From NCBI RefSeq assembly GCF_030552895.1, contig NZ_CP130649.1, positions 1,364,001 to 1,428,000 of the forward strand: a DNA stretch of 64,000 nucleotides. Direction: 5' to 3'. Under the pieces are notes generated by a model. That model ran no database searches. It worked only from the letters and a program-made list of their open reading frames with translations, and was not told where the DNA came from. Both the position numbers and the translations under genes were made by a program. Positions 38,172 through 47,933 of this stretch are shown piece by piece; positions within the stretch are counted from its first letter, which is position 1; the number at the start of each line of letters is the position of its first letter. Source of the DNA: Tatumella ptyseos. Lineage in GTDB: Bacteria; Pseudomonadota; Gammaproteobacteria; Enterobacterales; Enterobacteriaceae.

Positions 38172-39095
38172 ATGAGTAAGAAAGTATGGGTACTAGGCGA
38201 TGCGGTCATCGATCTACTGCCAGAAAGTGAAGGTCGTTTATTACAATGCCCCGGTGGCGCGCCTGCCAACGTTGCGGTAGGTATCGCACGTTTAGGGGGG
38301 AATAGTGCCTTTATCGGACGCGTGGGAGAGGATCCTTTTGGTAAATTTTTACAAAAAACACTGAAAAAAGAGCAAGTCTCTACCGACTATATGCATTTCG
38401 ACGCTGAACAACGCACGTCCACCGTCGTTGTCGGGCTGGATGAAGATGGCGAGCGTTCGTTTACTTTTATGGTGAAGCCAAGTGCCGACCTATTTCTGGT
38501 CAATCAAGATTTACCGGGTTTCCAGTCAGAGGAATGGTTACATTGCTGTTCCATAGCCTTAAGTCGTGAGCCAAGTCGTTCAACAACCCTCGAAGCGATG
38601 GCGCGGATCCGTCGTGCAGGCGGGAAAGTCTGTTTTGACCCAAATATCCGAGAAGATTTTTGGCCAAACGAGCAAGTTCTGCGTGATACCCTAGCGCAAG
38701 CGCTTACCTTAGCGGATGTTATCAAGCTTTCCGAAGATGAATTACAGTTTATTAGTGGTAGCCATCAACTTGAGCAGGGCATTGCGCGGATCGTTGAGGA
38801 ATATGATCCAGAATTGTTGGTCATTACTCGAGGTAAAGAGGGTGTGAGTGCTTTTTATCAAGGGAATCTGAGCTACCATGAAGCTAAACCAGTGGTAAGT
38901 GTCGATACCACTGGAGCGGGAGATGCTTTTGTTGCCGGGCTGCTATACGGACTCTCAACACGAGGTTTCCCACAATCGACCTCGCAACTTGAAAGTGTAT
39001 TGGCTCTGGCCCAAGTTTGTGGAGCGTTAGCGACCACCGCCAAAGGCGCGATGACTGCACTACCTTATTATTCTGAAATCACTAAACAATTTTAA
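38172..39095 (+). CDS. scrK: Fructokinase (ScrK/CscK type)
   Basis: The 307-residue PfkB-family sugar kinase phosphorylates fructose released from sucrose to fructose-6-phosphate. The PfkB motifs GGAPANVAVGIARLGG (about 27-42) and DTTGAGDAFVAGLLYG (about 246-261, catalytic Asp in GAGD) are clear. The sequence follows plasmid ScrK closely (VWVLGDAVIDLLPESEGRLL; ALATTAKGAMTALPY). The ATG at 38172 is behind GGAG. It sits 1.5 kb from cscB/cscA, so it likely supplies the kinase step of the csc pathway, although a zinc-ribbon gene separates them. Confidence 0.92.
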   Translation: MSKKVWVLGDAVIDLLPESEGRLLQCPGGAPANVAVGIARLGGNSAFIGRVGEDPFGKFLQKTLKKEQVSTDYMHFDAEQRTSTVVVGLDEDGERSFTFMVKPSADLFLVNQDLPGFQSEEWLHCCSIALSREPSRSTTLEAMARIRRAGGKVCFDPNIREDFWPNEQVLRDTLAQALTLADVIKLSEDELQFISGSHQLEQGIARIVEEYDPELLVITRGKEGVSAFYQGNLSYHEAKPVVSVDTTGAGDAFVAGLLYGLSTRGFPQSTSQLESVLALAQVCGALATTAKGAMTALPYYSEITKQF

Positions 39096-39142
39096 GCGAC
39101 GACCCGTCGTTAATTATAATGAGTTTGTGATGAAAAACAGTT

Positions 39143-39177
39143 ACCCTATACCCACAAAGTATAGGGTTTTTATTTTT
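39143..39177 (+). terminator. scrK terminator
   Basis: ACCCTATAC-CCACAAA-GTATAGGGT followed by TTTTTATTTTT, a classic rho-independent terminator. Confidence 0.92.
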
Positions 39178-39193
39178 CAGAATGAGGTTTTTC

Positions 39194-39535
39194 ATGCAAG
39201 CACTTCCTCCTTGCCCCCAATGCCATTCGACGTTTACCTGGGAAAACGACGGTATCTTGAACTGTCCTGAATGCGGCCATGAATGGTCTACGACTGCCAC
39301 GCCTGGTGAAGATGAGGCACTGATTGTTCGGGATGCTAACGGTAACTTACTGAGCGATGGCGATGCAGTCACTGTGATCAAAGATTTGAAAGTGAAAGGC
39401 AGTTCAACACCGCTTAAGATCGGGACCAAAGTGAAAAGTATCCGATTGGTTGAAGGTGACCACAATATCGATTGTAAAATTGATGGCTTCGGACCGATGA
39501 AGTTGAAATCTGAATTTGTGAAAAAAAATAGTTAA
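39194..39535 (+). CDS. yjdM: Zinc-ribbon protein YjdM (PhnA family)
   Basis: The 113-residue protein has an N-terminal zinc ribbon with paired cysteines CPQC and CPEC (about residues 7-10 and 24-27). A C-terminal PhnA domain ([16 protein letters not shown]...[18 protein letters not shown]) follows. The family was once named for alkylphosphonate uptake, but no phosphonate role is established. The start at 39194 follows GAGG; an ATG 12 nt upstream has none. It lies between scrK and cscB by position only. Confidence 0.92.
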   Translation: MQALPPCPQCHSTFTWENDGILNCPECGHEWSTTATPGEDEALIVRDANGNLLSDGDAVTVIKDLKVKGSSTPLKIGTKVKSIRLVEGDHNIDCKIDGFGPMKLKSEFVKKNS

Positions 39536-39540
39536 TGGGA

Positions 39541-39572
39541 TTTCCCCCCGCATCCTATGATGGCGAGGGGAA
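39541..39572. terminator. Terminator between yjdM and cscB
   Basis: An imperfect two-part stem in which TTCCCC pairs with GGGGAA and CATC-CTAT-GATG forms the inner part, located between convergent genes. Confidence 0.55.
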
Positions 39573-39579
39573 TCAAAAG

Positions 39580-40818
39580 TTACAACGTCACTTTATCATC
39601 CACTAGGGGGTGTAATTTTCGCCGACCCAGTACTATCCCGCCAAATAACAGCATGCCGCTGACTATCGCTGAGATGATCCAAAAGAGGTGTTGGAACCCA
39701 TAATGGTCTTGTAAAGCGCCAAGAGGGAAAGAGATGATCACCACGCCAATCGAACTGGCCACTTGAAAGCCGATGAGAAAAATCGTCGAGGAGAGGCGTT
39801 TATCAAAATAGATCGTACTGTATTTAAACACTGCAATCACACATAGTGGAACTTCCAGCGCATGCAGTAACTTTACTGCCGAAATTAGGTACGGATTGAT
39901 ACTAATAGCACAAGAGAAAATCCTTATCGCCATAATCATCACCCCCAACAATAACGCGTTTTTGGCGCCAATACGATTGACGATCAGTGGAGTCAATGCC
40001 ATAAAGAGCGCTTCGAGAATGACTTGGGATCCATTCAAATAACTGTAAACCTTCGCACCCAAGGTCGGCGAGCTAAAGAGTTGGGTGTAAAAAATAGGAA
40101 AGAGCTGCTGATCGAAAATATTGTAAAAAGACCAAGTACCAATGACGAAAATAACAAATAACCAAAAATGTTTATCGCTAAACACGTCAGTAAAATCCTG
40201 ACGGGTGATGGTCTTTTGTTGTTGGAACACTTGTTTCGGAGGGGTAAAACGATGATTCAGATAAGCGAAACCTAACCCGAAAAGCGAGACTAACCAGAAG
40301 TTAAGGTTAGGGTCAATGCTAAACAGAATCCCCGCAGCAAAGGCACCTAACGCATACCCCAGTGATCCCCAAGACCTTGCGAGTCCATATTCGAAATGGA
40401 AGTGACGGCTAATCTTTTCAGAAAACGCTTCGACTAAGCCAAAGCCCGCCAGGTAACCAATACCCAGAAAAAGGGCTCCAATAATCGCGCCAATGTAGAA
40501 TGAATTGAGCAATAGCGGCTGGTAAATGAAAGTCATAAATGGGCCAGTCAGTACTAACCCTGCGCTAATTATCCACATCAAGGTTTTTTGTAATCCTAGC
40601 TTATCTTGAATAATGCCGTAGCCGAGCATGAAGATGATACTCGTGGTTTGGTTCAATGCATACAGCATCCCTAACTCGGCGCCAGTCAAGCCAATCTGTT
40701 GCTTGAGCCAAATGGCATATAACGACCACCATAGGGACCAACAGATAAAGAAGAGAGCTGAATAGCCCGAGGCAATGCGATAATTAGGATTTTTAAAAGG
40801 GATTGAAAACGCCATCAT
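39580..40818 (-). CDS. cscB: Sucrose:H+ symporter CscB
   Basis: The 412-residue MFS permease of the LacY/oligosaccharide:H+ family has twelve predicted helices and follows E. coli CscB along its length. Examples are FICWSLWWSLYAIWLKQQIG, HFEYGLARSWGSLGYALGAF, FYNIFDQQLFPIFY and LLHALEVPLCVIAVFKY. It imports unphosphorylated sucrose with protons. It is divergent from cscA across a shared control region with two operators and a CRP-like site. A LacY-type conserved Arg/Glu set in helices 8-10 appears present. Confidence 0.94.
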   Translation of the reverse strand: MMAFSIPFKNPNYRIASGYSALFFICWSLWWSLYAIWLKQQIGLTGAELGMLYALNQTTSIIFMLGYGIIQDKLGLQKTLMWIISAGLVLTGPFMTFIYQPLLLNSFYIGAIIGALFLGIGYLAGFGLVEAFSEKISRHFHFEYGLARSWGSLGYALGAFAAGILFSIDPNLNFWLVSLFGLGFAYLNHRFTPPKQVFQQQKTITRQDFTDVFSDKHFWLFVIFVIGTWSFYNIFDQQLFPIFYTQLFSSPTLGAKVYSYLNGSQVILEALFMALTPLIVNRIGAKNALLLGVMIMAIRIFSCAISINPYLISAVKLLHALEVPLCVIAVFKYSTIYFDKRLSSTIFLIGFQVASSIGVVIISFPLGALQDHYGFQHLFWIISAIVSGMLLFGGIVLGRRKLHPLVDDKVTL

Positions 40819-40917
40819 CGTCTCCCGAATGCGTTGATTAGGGATAGTGATACGCTGATTTATTTTTTTGAGAATCAGCCAACTGTCAATTCGTAATCTG
40901 CGTCACATTTAACCAGA

Positions 40918-40929
40918 GTTAACGTTAAC
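40918..40929. promoter_or_regulatory. CscR-type operator O1
   Basis: GTTAACGTTAAC is a perfect 12-bp palindrome, a typical LacI-family operator core. It lies 100 bp upstream of cscB and has an identical partner 64 bp away. Confidence 0.7.
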
Positions 40930-40930
40930 A

Positions 40931-40950
40931 TTTGTGACTTATCGCACATA
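40931..40950. promoter_or_regulatory. CRP-like site between the csc operators
   Basis: TGTGA-CTTATC-GCACA agrees with TGTGA-N6-TCACA in nine of ten core bases. It lies between the two operators, in the cscB-cscA divergent region. Confidence 0.55.
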
Positions 40951-40981
40951 TAAGAATGATAGTCTCTTTGCAAAGGCAATG

Positions 40982-40993
40982 GTTAACGTTAAC
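40982..40993. promoter_or_regulatory. CscR-type operator O2
   Basis: A second exact copy of GTTAACGTTAAC, 33 bp before the cscA start. The 64-bp spacing is about six helical turns, compatible with a repression loop. Confidence 0.7.
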
Positions 40994-41025
40994 AATAACG
41001 TCAATTTGGTTAAGGAGTGATAACT

Positions 41026-42465
41026 ATGAATAGTTTAGAAAAGGGGCAGCAAGCGTTAGATGCGCTATATCCCCAACGCGGTACGGTGTATTACCCGCAT
41101 TTTCATCTCGCTCCCCGTGCTGGATGGATGAACGATCCAAATGGTTTAGTCTATTTCAACGGTCACTACCATGCATTTTATCAACATCACCCTTTCAGTG
41201 CGGACTGGGGACCCATGCACTGGGGCCACGCAATCAGTAATGATATGGTGCACTGGCGTCATCAGCCTATCGCTTTGGCACCGGATAGCGAAGTAGACCG
41301 TGACGGCTGTTTCTCGGGCAGCGCGGTGGTCGACAATGGACAATTAGCGTTGATTTATACAGGGCATCGTTGGTTAGCTGAGGTCGGCGACGATAGCCAA
41401 ATCTGCGAAGTGCAATGTTTAGCCACCAGTGAAGATGGGATAACTTTCACTAAACACGGCGTCATTTTACAGCCTCCTGAGGGAATCATGCATTTTCGCG
41501 ATCCTAAGGTGTGGTTTGAGGCAGGGAGCTGGTGGATGGTAATTGGTGCTCGCGACTCACAGCAGCGCGGGCAAGTATTACTTTATCGAGGCGAATCGTT
41601 AACGGACTGGACCTTCGAGCGTGTGTTAGCTCATGCAGAGCAAGGGGAAGGGTATATGTGGGAGTGCCCAGACTTCTTCGCATTAGGTCAGCACCATTAT
41701 TTACTCTGTTCTCCGCAGGGAATTGCGGCACAGGGTGATAGGTTTATGAATCTGTTCCAAAGTGGGGTGATAGCGGGTCATTGGTCTGCGGGAGAGGCGT
41801 TCACCGAGCAGCAAGCCTTTAGCGAGTTGGATTATGGCCACGATTTTTATGCACCGCAAAGTTTTGTTGCTGCAGATGGCCGTCGTATCCTGTTAGCGTG
41901 GATGGATATGTGGGAGTCACCCATGCCAAGTAAGCAGGAAGGATGGTGCGGCTGTTTTACGCTCCCGCGTGAGTTAACGGAGGAAGAGGGCCAATTGCGG
42001 CAGCGTCCAGTGCGAGAGTTACAGACTCTACGTGGTGAGGGCAGCGAGTGGTCAGCGCAGATCATTACAGGAGAATGGTTATTACAAAAAACTGCTGCGC
42101 CCGCTGAATTAAGTATTGATTGGGATCTCAGTCAAGTGAGTGCTACGTCTTTCGGTTTAAAAATCGGTAACGGGCTGACATTATGCTATCAGGTTGCCGA
42201 TCGTCGGTTATCACTCTTACGGGATTATCCTTCAGAGCAGCTCACTGACTCGCGTCACGTTAAGCTAGGGGACGCGACCACGATGCAATGGCAAATATTT
42301 ATTGACCGATCATCGATTGAAGTATTTATCAATGATGGTGAAGCCGTATTGAGCAGCCGTATTTATCCAGCACAAAATGACTGTCGGCTCAAACTGTTCA
42401 GTCAGACAGGGGATGTAGTAATCAATACCCTCCACTATTGGTCATTACGCACCGCGATAGAGTGA
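41026..42465 (+). CDS. cscA: Sucrose hydrolase CscA (GH32)
   Basis: The 479-residue GH32 beta-fructosidase splits sucrose to glucose and fructose in the cytoplasm; no signal peptide is seen. The nucleophile D37 is in WMNDPNG, the stabiliser in the FRDPK block (about 153-157), and the acid/base Glu in WECPDFF (about 207-213). A C-terminal beta-sandwich carries FIDRSSIEVFINDGE. An AAGGAG site 8 nt before 41026 decides the start. The last 31 bp overlap the convergent cscR. Confidence 0.94.
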   Translation: MNSLEKGQQALDALYPQRGTVYYPHFHLAPRAGWMNDPNGLVYFNGHYHAFYQHHPFSADWGPMHWGHAISNDMVHWRHQPIALAPDSEVDRDGCFSGSAVVDNGQLALIYTGHRWLAEVGDDSQICEVQCLATSEDGITFTKHGVILQPPEGIMHFRDPKVWFEAGSWWMVIGARDSQQRGQVLLYRGESLTDWTFERVLAHAEQGEGYMWECPDFFALGQHHYLLCSPQGIAAQGDRFMNLFQSGVIAGHWSAGEAFTEQQAFSELDYGHDFYAPQSFVAADGRRILLAWMDMWESPMPSKQEGWCGCFTLPRELTEEEGQLRQRPVRELQTLRGEGSEWSAQIITGEWLLQKTAAPAELSIDWDLSQVSATSFGLKIGNGLTLCYQVADRRLSLLRDYPSEQLTDSRHVKLGDATTMQWQIFIDRSSIEVFINDGEAVLSSRIYPAQNDCRLKLFSQTGDVVINTLHYWSLRTAIE

Positions 42466-43448
42466 CGCTCTAACAAAGGGCAAGGTAGCGTATGAACGCC
42501 AGGTTTATTCCACTGCTCAATCAGATGGCGAGCCGCTTGCTCGCCAATTTGTTGGTGTGGCAACTGTAAGGTGGTGAGACCGGGAAGAAAGAGATGACCG
42601 ACCCCTACCAAATTATCAAATCCAATGACTGCGATATCTTGAGGAATACGTATCCCCATGGTGAGCAGTTGCTGGTAGGCAACAAAGGCGGCTCGGTCAT
42701 TACCACAGATCAGTACGTCATATTCAGGAGAGGAAGGCGTAATATAGCTCGCCAGAACTTCCGCCAATTGTAGATAGCCTATCTCTCCTTTAGCCATATG
42801 CAGTTGGGTCACCTGATCGAGGTCCTTACCCGCGTTACACCAGGCTTGTTCGAAACCTAGGCGTCTGGCGGTGGGAGCAAGCTCATGTTCTGGTAACCAA
42901 TAACAGAGAGGGCGCTGATAACCCCGTTTGAGAAGATATTGGGTCGCTAGATATTGTGCGTGGTAATCATCAGGAATGTAACTGGCAAGATGTGAGTCGT
43001 CAGATACACAATTGGCTAATACTACCGGTAGCCCACCTAACGCTTCAGGCAGCGCTATGTTTCGTAGCCCCATCGTCGTGTAAATAACGCCGTCAGGCCG
43101 ATGCGCCAATACTTCGCGGGCCGCGCGATCCCTATCTTCCACTGATGCAACATTAACAATAAAGCTATTCCAGCCGAGCTGTTGTGCGGTTTGCTCGATG
43201 GCTAATAACAGGTCGACAGAGAAGGGCGTGGTGGCAGTATCTTCTGCCAGGACAGCAATCGTTCTAGGTTTGTTGGCTTGCCCCCGAATTTTCTGTGCTG
43301 AAAGATCGGGGACATAATGAAGTTGCTCAATGGCTTCCTCTACTCGCTGACGGGTGGCCGCGGTAACACGTGGAGCATTATTGATAACTCTTGAAACCGT
43401 CATCATCGAAACGCCCGCTAATTGAGCAACATCTTTAAGTGAAGCCAT
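42435..43448 (-). CDS. cscR: Sucrose operon repressor CscR (LacI family)
   Basis: The 337-residue LacI-type repressor has an N-terminal helix-turn-helix LKDVAQLAGVSMMTVSRVIN (about 4-23) and a hinge helix (YVPDLSAQKIRGQ). Its periplasmic-binding-like effector domain includes CGNDRAAFVAYQ and IGFDNLVGVGHLFLPGL. The sequence is close to E. coli CscR. It should bind the two GTTAACGTTAAC operators and release them in the presence of sucrose or fructose. It is transcribed against cscA, with a 31-bp antisense overlap at the 3' ends. Confidence 0.94.
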   Translation of the reverse strand: MASLKDVAQLAGVSMMTVSRVINNAPRVTAATRQRVEEAIEQLHYVPDLSAQKIRGQANKPRTIAVLAEDTATTPFSVDLLLAIEQTAQQLGWNSFIVNVASVEDRDRAAREVLAHRPDGVIYTTMGLRNIALPEALGGLPVVLANCVSDDSHLASYIPDDYHAQYLATQYLLKRGYQRPLCYWLPEHELAPTARRLGFEQAWCNAGKDLDQVTQLHMAKGEIGYLQLAEVLASYITPSSPEYDVLICGNDRAAFVAYQQLLTMGIRIPQDIAVIGFDNLVGVGHLFLPGLTTLQLPHQQIGEQAARHLIEQWNKPGVHTLPCPLLERHSIAVRNDQ

Positions 43449-43580
43449 ATCATCCCCTTTTAATTACTCGCTAAAGTCTACCAAAAAGCCTTATTCGGTA
43501 CAGTAAATAGCGTTTCCAGCAAGCTCAATATCTTTCAACGCTTCATCGATATCCAAGGAAGATCACAAAACCTCTGGTGA

Positions 43581-43597
43581 CAGCTGTTTTGTCCATA
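43581..43597 (+). promoter_or_regulatory. AraC half-site upstream of araE
   Basis: CAGC-TGTTTTG-TCCATA matches the AraC half-site TAGC-N7-TCCATA apart from the first base. It lies 82 bp before the araE start. A second half-site with the usual 21-bp step is not obvious. Confidence 0.5.
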
Positions 43598-43678
43598 TCT
43601 TCGCGGTTCCTTACTCTGACTCAACATTACAGATTGAATTATTGTGAAGACGTTTCCATAACCGCTATAGGTAGAACT

Positions 43679-45085
43679 ATGAATAACGCTGAGACGACAA
43701 AAATAGAGGGACAGGACACGCGTCGAATGACCCTGTTTGTTTCTGTGGCAGCTGCAGTGGCTGGCCTACTGTTCGGACTGGATATTGGGGTCATTGCGGG
43801 AGCATTACCTTTCATCGCTGATCACTTCACGTTGAGTAATCGATTACAAGAGTGGGTGGTGAGTAGCATGATGTTAGGGGCGGCAATTGGCGCCTTAGGA
43901 AACGGCTGGTTATCTTTCCATTTAGGTCGCAAATATAGTTTATTGATGGGAGGGATACTGTTTGCCATTGGCTCGATTGGCTCTGCATTTGCGCCGAATA
44001 TCGAACTATTGTTGATCGCGCGCGTGTTGCTGGGTATTGCGGTAGGGATAGCGTCCTACACGGCACCGCTCTATCTTTCTGAAATGGCCAGCGAACACGT
44101 GCGAGGGAAAATGATCAGCATGTATCAATTAATGGTGACGCTAGGCATTGTTCTCGCCTTTCTTTCCGATACCGCATTGAGCTACTCGGGGAACTGGCGG
44201 ATGATGTTGGGAGTATTAGCCTTTCCCGCCGTGGCACTTATCATTATGGTCGTATTCTTACCCAACAGTCCCCGTTGGTTAGCAGAAAAAGGGCGAGAAA
44301 TTGAAGCTGAAAAAGTATTGCGGTTGCTAAGAGATAGTTCTGAACAGGCACGCCATGAGCTTGATGAAATTCGGGAAAGCTTACGGATTAAACAAGGCGG
44401 TTGGCGCTTATTTCTTGCAAACCGAAACGTACGTCGTGTCGTCTTTCTCGGTATGTTGTTACAGGCAATGCAGCAGTTTACGGGAATGAATATCATTATG
44501 TATTACGCTCCGCGTATTTTTAAAATGGCGGGCTTTACGACCACCGAACAACAAATGATAGCCACTTTAGTTGTCGGATTAACCTTTATGTTTGCTACCT
44601 TCATCGCGATTTTCATGGTGGATAAAGCGGGGCGGAAACCAGCCTTAATCATTGGCTTCTGTGTCATGTCGCTGGGGACCTTTGTGTTAGGTTATTGCCT
44701 TAAACTCTTTGAGCAAGGTCATGCTTCTCCCATATTACCTTGGCTTTCGGTTGCTATGACCATGCTATGTATTGCCGGCTATGCCATGAGCGCTGCACCA
44801 GTAGTGTGGATTCTCTGCTCTGAAATCCAACCGTTGAAATGTCGCGACTTTGGTGTCACCTGTTCTACCACCACCAATTGGGTGGCGAATATGATTATCG
44901 GCGCGACATTCTTAACGTTGCTTGACGCGATTGGTGCCGCAGGAACGTTCTGGCTCTACACGGCGATGAACATTGCTTTTATCCTTATCACCCTCTGGCT
45001 TATCCCTGAAACGAAAAATGTCACTTTAGAATTTATCGAACGTCGATTGATGCGCGGTGAAAAGCTTCGAAATATTGGCGTATAA
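43679..45085 (+). CDS. araE: Arabinose:H+ symporter AraE
   Basis: The 468-residue MFS sugar porter matches E. coli AraE, including [20 protein letters not shown] at the N-terminus, [20 protein letters not shown], and the tail [12 protein letters not shown]. It imports L-arabinose with protons. The ATG at 43679 is used because it gives the family N-terminus; the open frame runs 34 codons further upstream into the regulatory region. An AraC half-site lies upstream and araC follows downstream on the other strand, so arabinose induction is expected. Confidence 0.94.
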   Translation: MNNAETTKIEGQDTRRMTLFVSVAAAVAGLLFGLDIGVIAGALPFIADHFTLSNRLQEWVVSSMMLGAAIGALGNGWLSFHLGRKYSLLMGGILFAIGSIGSAFAPNIELLLIARVLLGIAVGIASYTAPLYLSEMASEHVRGKMISMYQLMVTLGIVLAFLSDTALSYSGNWRMMLGVLAFPAVALIIMVVFLPNSPRWLAEKGREIEAEKVLRLLRDSSEQARHELDEIRESLRIKQGGWRLFLANRNVRRVVFLGMLLQAMQQFTGMNIIMYYAPRIFKMAGFTTTEQQMIATLVVGLTFMFATFIAIFMVDKAGRKPALIIGFCVMSLGTFVLGYCLKLFEQGHASPILPWLSVAMTMLCIAGYAMSAAPVVWILCSEIQPLKCRDFGVTCSTTTNWVANMIIGATFLTLLDAIGAAGTFWLYTAMNIAFILITLWLIPETKNVTLEFIERRLMRGEKLRNIGV

Positions 45086-45122
45086 GTCTCGCAGGCCAGT
45101 GATACTTTCGCTGGCCTCTCTC

Positions 45123-46007
45123 TTAGCTATTTTTGTGGCTACAATTCATCCGAAACTCTGTGGGGCTGCTACCTGTACATTTACGAAAGACCCGCGAGAA
45201 ATAGAGTTGATCATCGAACCCTACACTACTGCCAATCGCGGCAATAGATAGCTGACTTGACGTAAGCAAAAGCTTTGCTTGATTGATCCGCTGGTCTTCT
45301 CGCCATTTCAATACACTCACCCCTAAATGTTGACGAAAAAGATGCGATAAGCGTGATGCGGATAAACACACTTTTTCGGCAACATCACTAATTTCTAGTG
45401 AGTTGTCACTAATGTGTTCGTTCATGTAGTGGCAAGCCGCATGGATACGGTGATCTAATTGCTGTTGCAAAGGATCGGTGACCGACTGCTGACGTCGTAG
45501 CAGTAATTGCTCCAACAAATTCATCGCAAGCATTTCAGAATACAAGCCACCTAGGTTAACCGTGTCGATAATTTGTGCAAAAAGGGTGCTATAAATGGCT
45601 TCATCTTCGATAAGAGGTCGGTAGGACCCGGTGTGAGCCATCAGTGTTGGCCATTTTAGCCATTCCCGCCAATAAGCCCTAGGCCGAAAGTAGACCCATT
45701 GATGGTGCCAACAGTCTGCCTCAGGATGCCGTCCATAATGGTGTATTGCCTCAGGAGAAAAAAGCCACATGTCACCAGGATGGCAAGGGTGAGGGGTATC
45801 ACCATCAAGAATGATGCCTTGCCCCTTCAAGGTGTAATTAATGATGTAGCCTTTCATTCCATTAGGCCGATGAATAAAAAAGTCTAGGTAACTCTCTTTC
45901 TCAATGGGAGTCAGCCCAGCGACTAAGTGAGTATTGAATGAAAAACCCGGTAACAGAGGATCGAGCTGAGCTTCCGGCGTTTGACTGTGGGAAAGTGTCC
46001 GTAACAT
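45123..46007 (-). CDS. araC: Arabinose operon regulator AraC
   Basis: The 294-residue regulator has the arabinose-binding cupin domain ([20 protein letters not shown], about 18-37; [20 protein letters not shown]). A DNA-binding domain with two helix-turn-helix motifs (about 200-290; [39 protein letters not shown]) follows. It activates araBAD and araE with arabinose and represses its own gene. It is divergent from araBAD across 234 bp, which carry an araI1-I2 pair. The N-terminus is longer by about a dozen residues than in E. coli. Confidence 0.95.
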   Translation of the reverse strand: MLRTLSHSQTPEAQLDPLLPGFSFNTHLVAGLTPIEKESYLDFFIHRPNGMKGYIINYTLKGQGIILDGDTPHPCHPGDMWLFSPEAIHHYGRHPEADCWHHQWVYFRPRAYWREWLKWPTLMAHTGSYRPLIEDEAIYSTLFAQIIDTVNLGGLYSEMLAMNLLEQLLLRRQQSVTDPLQQQLDHRIHAACHYMNEHISDNSLEISDVAEKVCLSASRLSHLFRQHLGVSVLKWREDQRINQAKLLLTSSQLSIAAIGSSVGFDDQLYFSRVFRKCTGSSPTEFRMNCSHKNS

Positions 46008-46022
46008 CGTTAATCCTTAGTC

Positions 46023-46037
46023 GTGGCATTATGCCAC
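46023..46037. repeat. Inverted repeat in the araC leader
   Basis: GTGGCA-TTA-TGCCAC is a 6-bp perfect inverted repeat, about 16 bp upstream of the araC start. It could form a small hairpin in the araC mRNA or bind a dimeric protein. Confidence 0.5.
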
Positions 46038-46144
46038 TATCAATAATTGATCTGCCGTAGTGTTCTCGCAGTGTAAAAAGGTTCGTTACGAAGGTGTTAA
46101 ATCACTTGTCAGAAGTTAGGACTGCGTCACACTTCCTCATCAGA

Positions 46145-46182
46145 TAGCCTTTTTCTCCATATCCACAGCATCTGTGCCATGA
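46145..46182 (+). promoter_or_regulatory. araI1-araI2 AraC-binding pair of the araBAD promoter
   Basis: The first half-site TAGC-CTTTTTC-TCCATA (46145-46161) is an exact match to TAGC-N7-TCCATA. The second, CAGC-ATCTGTG-CCATGA (46166-46182), starts exactly 21 bp later in the same orientation, as in the E. coli araI element. Confidence 0.8.
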
Positions 46183-46241
46183 CGTCTACCGCTTTAGGTG
46201 CCTTAAGGTAAATGCAGAATTTACGATAAGGGGAGCCGGTC

Positions 46242-47921
46242 ATGCCGATAAGCTTAGGTCTTGATTTTGGGAGTGATTCAGTACGAGCATTAGCGGTTGA
46301 TTGTGAGAGTGGTGCAGAGATCGCGAGTGGCGTTGCCTATTATTCACGTTGGCAGCAGGGGCTTTATTGTCAAGCTACGCTGGGGCAATTTCGTCATCAT
46401 CCCAAGGATTATATAGAGTCGTTACAGCAAGCAATCTTAGAAACGCTGCAACAGTTGACCGAGCCGCAGCGCCAGAGTGTCATCAGTATTGGCGTCGATA
46501 GTACAGGCTCTACGCCAGCGCCAATAGATAGTTATGGTCAGGTATTGGCCTTGAGGCCGGAATTCGCAGATAACCCTAATGCGATGTTCTTACTTTGGAA
46601 AGACCATACTTCGGTTCAAGAGGCCGAAGAAATTACAGCGCAGTGTCAGGGTGAGGGGGCGGTCAATTATACCGCTTATACTGGAGGGGTGTACTCCAGC
46701 GAGTGGTTCTGGGCCAAGATTATCCATGTCACCCGTCAGGATCCGTTGGTTGCCAAGCATGCAGCCTCGTGGGTTGAACTCTGCGATTGGATTCCAGGAT
46801 TGTTAACCGATCAGCTTGCCCCTCAACAACTGGTGAGGGGGCGTTGCAGCGCAGGTCATAAAGCGTTATGGCATGAAGATTGGCAAGGCTTACCACCTCA
46901 GCACTTTTTTGAGGCAATCGAACCCTCACTATTCCAACATCTGCACTCTCCACTTTATAACGTTACCTCCACCGCTGAACAACCAGTGGGTAAACTGAGT
47001 GCCGAATGGGCAAAGAAGCTCGGTCTTTCCACTAATGTGGTAATCAGTGGCGGGGCATTCGACTGTCATATGGGGGCTGTGGGAGCGGGTGCTAAACCAC
47101 ACACCTTAGTCAAAGTGATCGGCACTTCGACTTGTGACATTGTCACTATTGACCCCTCGCAACTGGGTAAGAAAAATATCCAAGGGATCTGTGGTCAGGT
47201 GCCAGGGAGCGTGGTGCCAGAATTAGTGGGATTGGAAGCAGGCCAATCGGCCTTTGGCGATATCTACGCATGGTTTGAGCGCGTGTTGCGCTGGCCCTTA
47301 GAGCAATTAGCCGCCAGGCATCCCACCATTGCCCCTGAGGTTGAACACTATGGTCAACGCTTACTCAGTGACCTGACTGAAGCGTGGCAGAACGATCCTA
47401 AACTTGACCATTTACCTCTCATCATTGACTGGTTTAACGGGCGTCGGTCACCCGTAGCCAATCAGCGCCTAAAAGGGGTGATCACCGGCTTAACCTTGGC
47501 GACTGATGCACCCGCATTGTTTGGGGGATTGATCGCTGCTACGGCGTTCGGTGCTCGCGCCATTATGGAGTGTTTTATCGAGCAAGGGGTGGCCATCGAC
47601 CACGTTATGGCGTTGGGCGGTATTGCCCGGAAAAATCCAGCCATTATGCAAGTGTGCTGCGATGTATTGAATCGCCCATTACAGATCGTAGCTTCAGACC
47701 AGTGCTGTGCCTTGGGTGCCGCGATTTTTGGCGCAGTAGCGGCGGGTCATTATCCCGATATTGCCAGTGCACAACGGGTGATGGCGAGCGGTATCGAAAA
47801 AACATTATCGCCACAACCCGATAACGTTACGGCTTATCAACACCTCTTCGAGCGCTACCGCCAGTGGGCCGTTAGCGTAGAGTCTCACTATTGTCGTCCG
47901 CGCAAGCATGATGCAGCGTAG
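46242..47921 (+). CDS. araB: Ribulokinase AraB
   Basis: The 559-residue FGGY-family kinase phosphorylates L-ribulose to L-ribulose-5-phosphate. The ATP/sugar motif [15 protein letters not shown] is at about 5-19, and the FGGY signatures include GTSTCDIV and [17 protein letters not shown]...[17 protein letters not shown] near 440-475. Length is close to E. coli AraB (566 aa). A GGGGAG site precedes the ATG. It is the first gene of araBAD, with araA starting 12 bp after the stop. Confidence 0.96.
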   Translation: MPISLGLDFGSDSVRALAVDCESGAEIASGVAYYSRWQQGLYCQATLGQFRHHPKDYIESLQQAILETLQQLTEPQRQSVISIGVDSTGSTPAPIDSYGQVLALRPEFADNPNAMFLLWKDHTSVQEAEEITAQCQGEGAVNYTAYTGGVYSSEWFWAKIIHVTRQDPLVAKHAASWVELCDWIPGLLTDQLAPQQLVRGRCSAGHKALWHEDWQGLPPQHFFEAIEPSLFQHLHSPLYNVTSTAEQPVGKLSAEWAKKLGLSTNVVISGGAFDCHMGAVGAGAKPHTLVKVIGTSTCDIVTIDPSQLGKKNIQGICGQVPGSVVPELVGLEAGQSAFGDIYAWFERVLRWPLEQLAARHPTIAPEVEHYGQRLLSDLTEAWQNDPKLDHLPLIIDWFNGRRSPVANQRLKGVITGLTLATDAPALFGGLIAATAFGARAIMECFIEQGVAIDHVMALGGIARKNPAIMQVCCDVLNRPLQIVASDQCCALGAAIFGAVAAGHYPDIASAQRVMASGIEKTLSPQPDNVTAYQHLFERYRQWAVSVESHYCRPRKHDAA

Positions 47922-47933
47922 CAGGAGAATATA

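Noticed and set aside
39082..39465. 127-codon frame antisense to yjdM
   Set aside because: It is the reverse complement of a well-supported gene and has no ribosome site or family match.
43577..43678. 34-codon upstream extension of araE
   Set aside because: The extension runs through the AraC site and leader, and the family N-terminus starts at the ATG at 43679.
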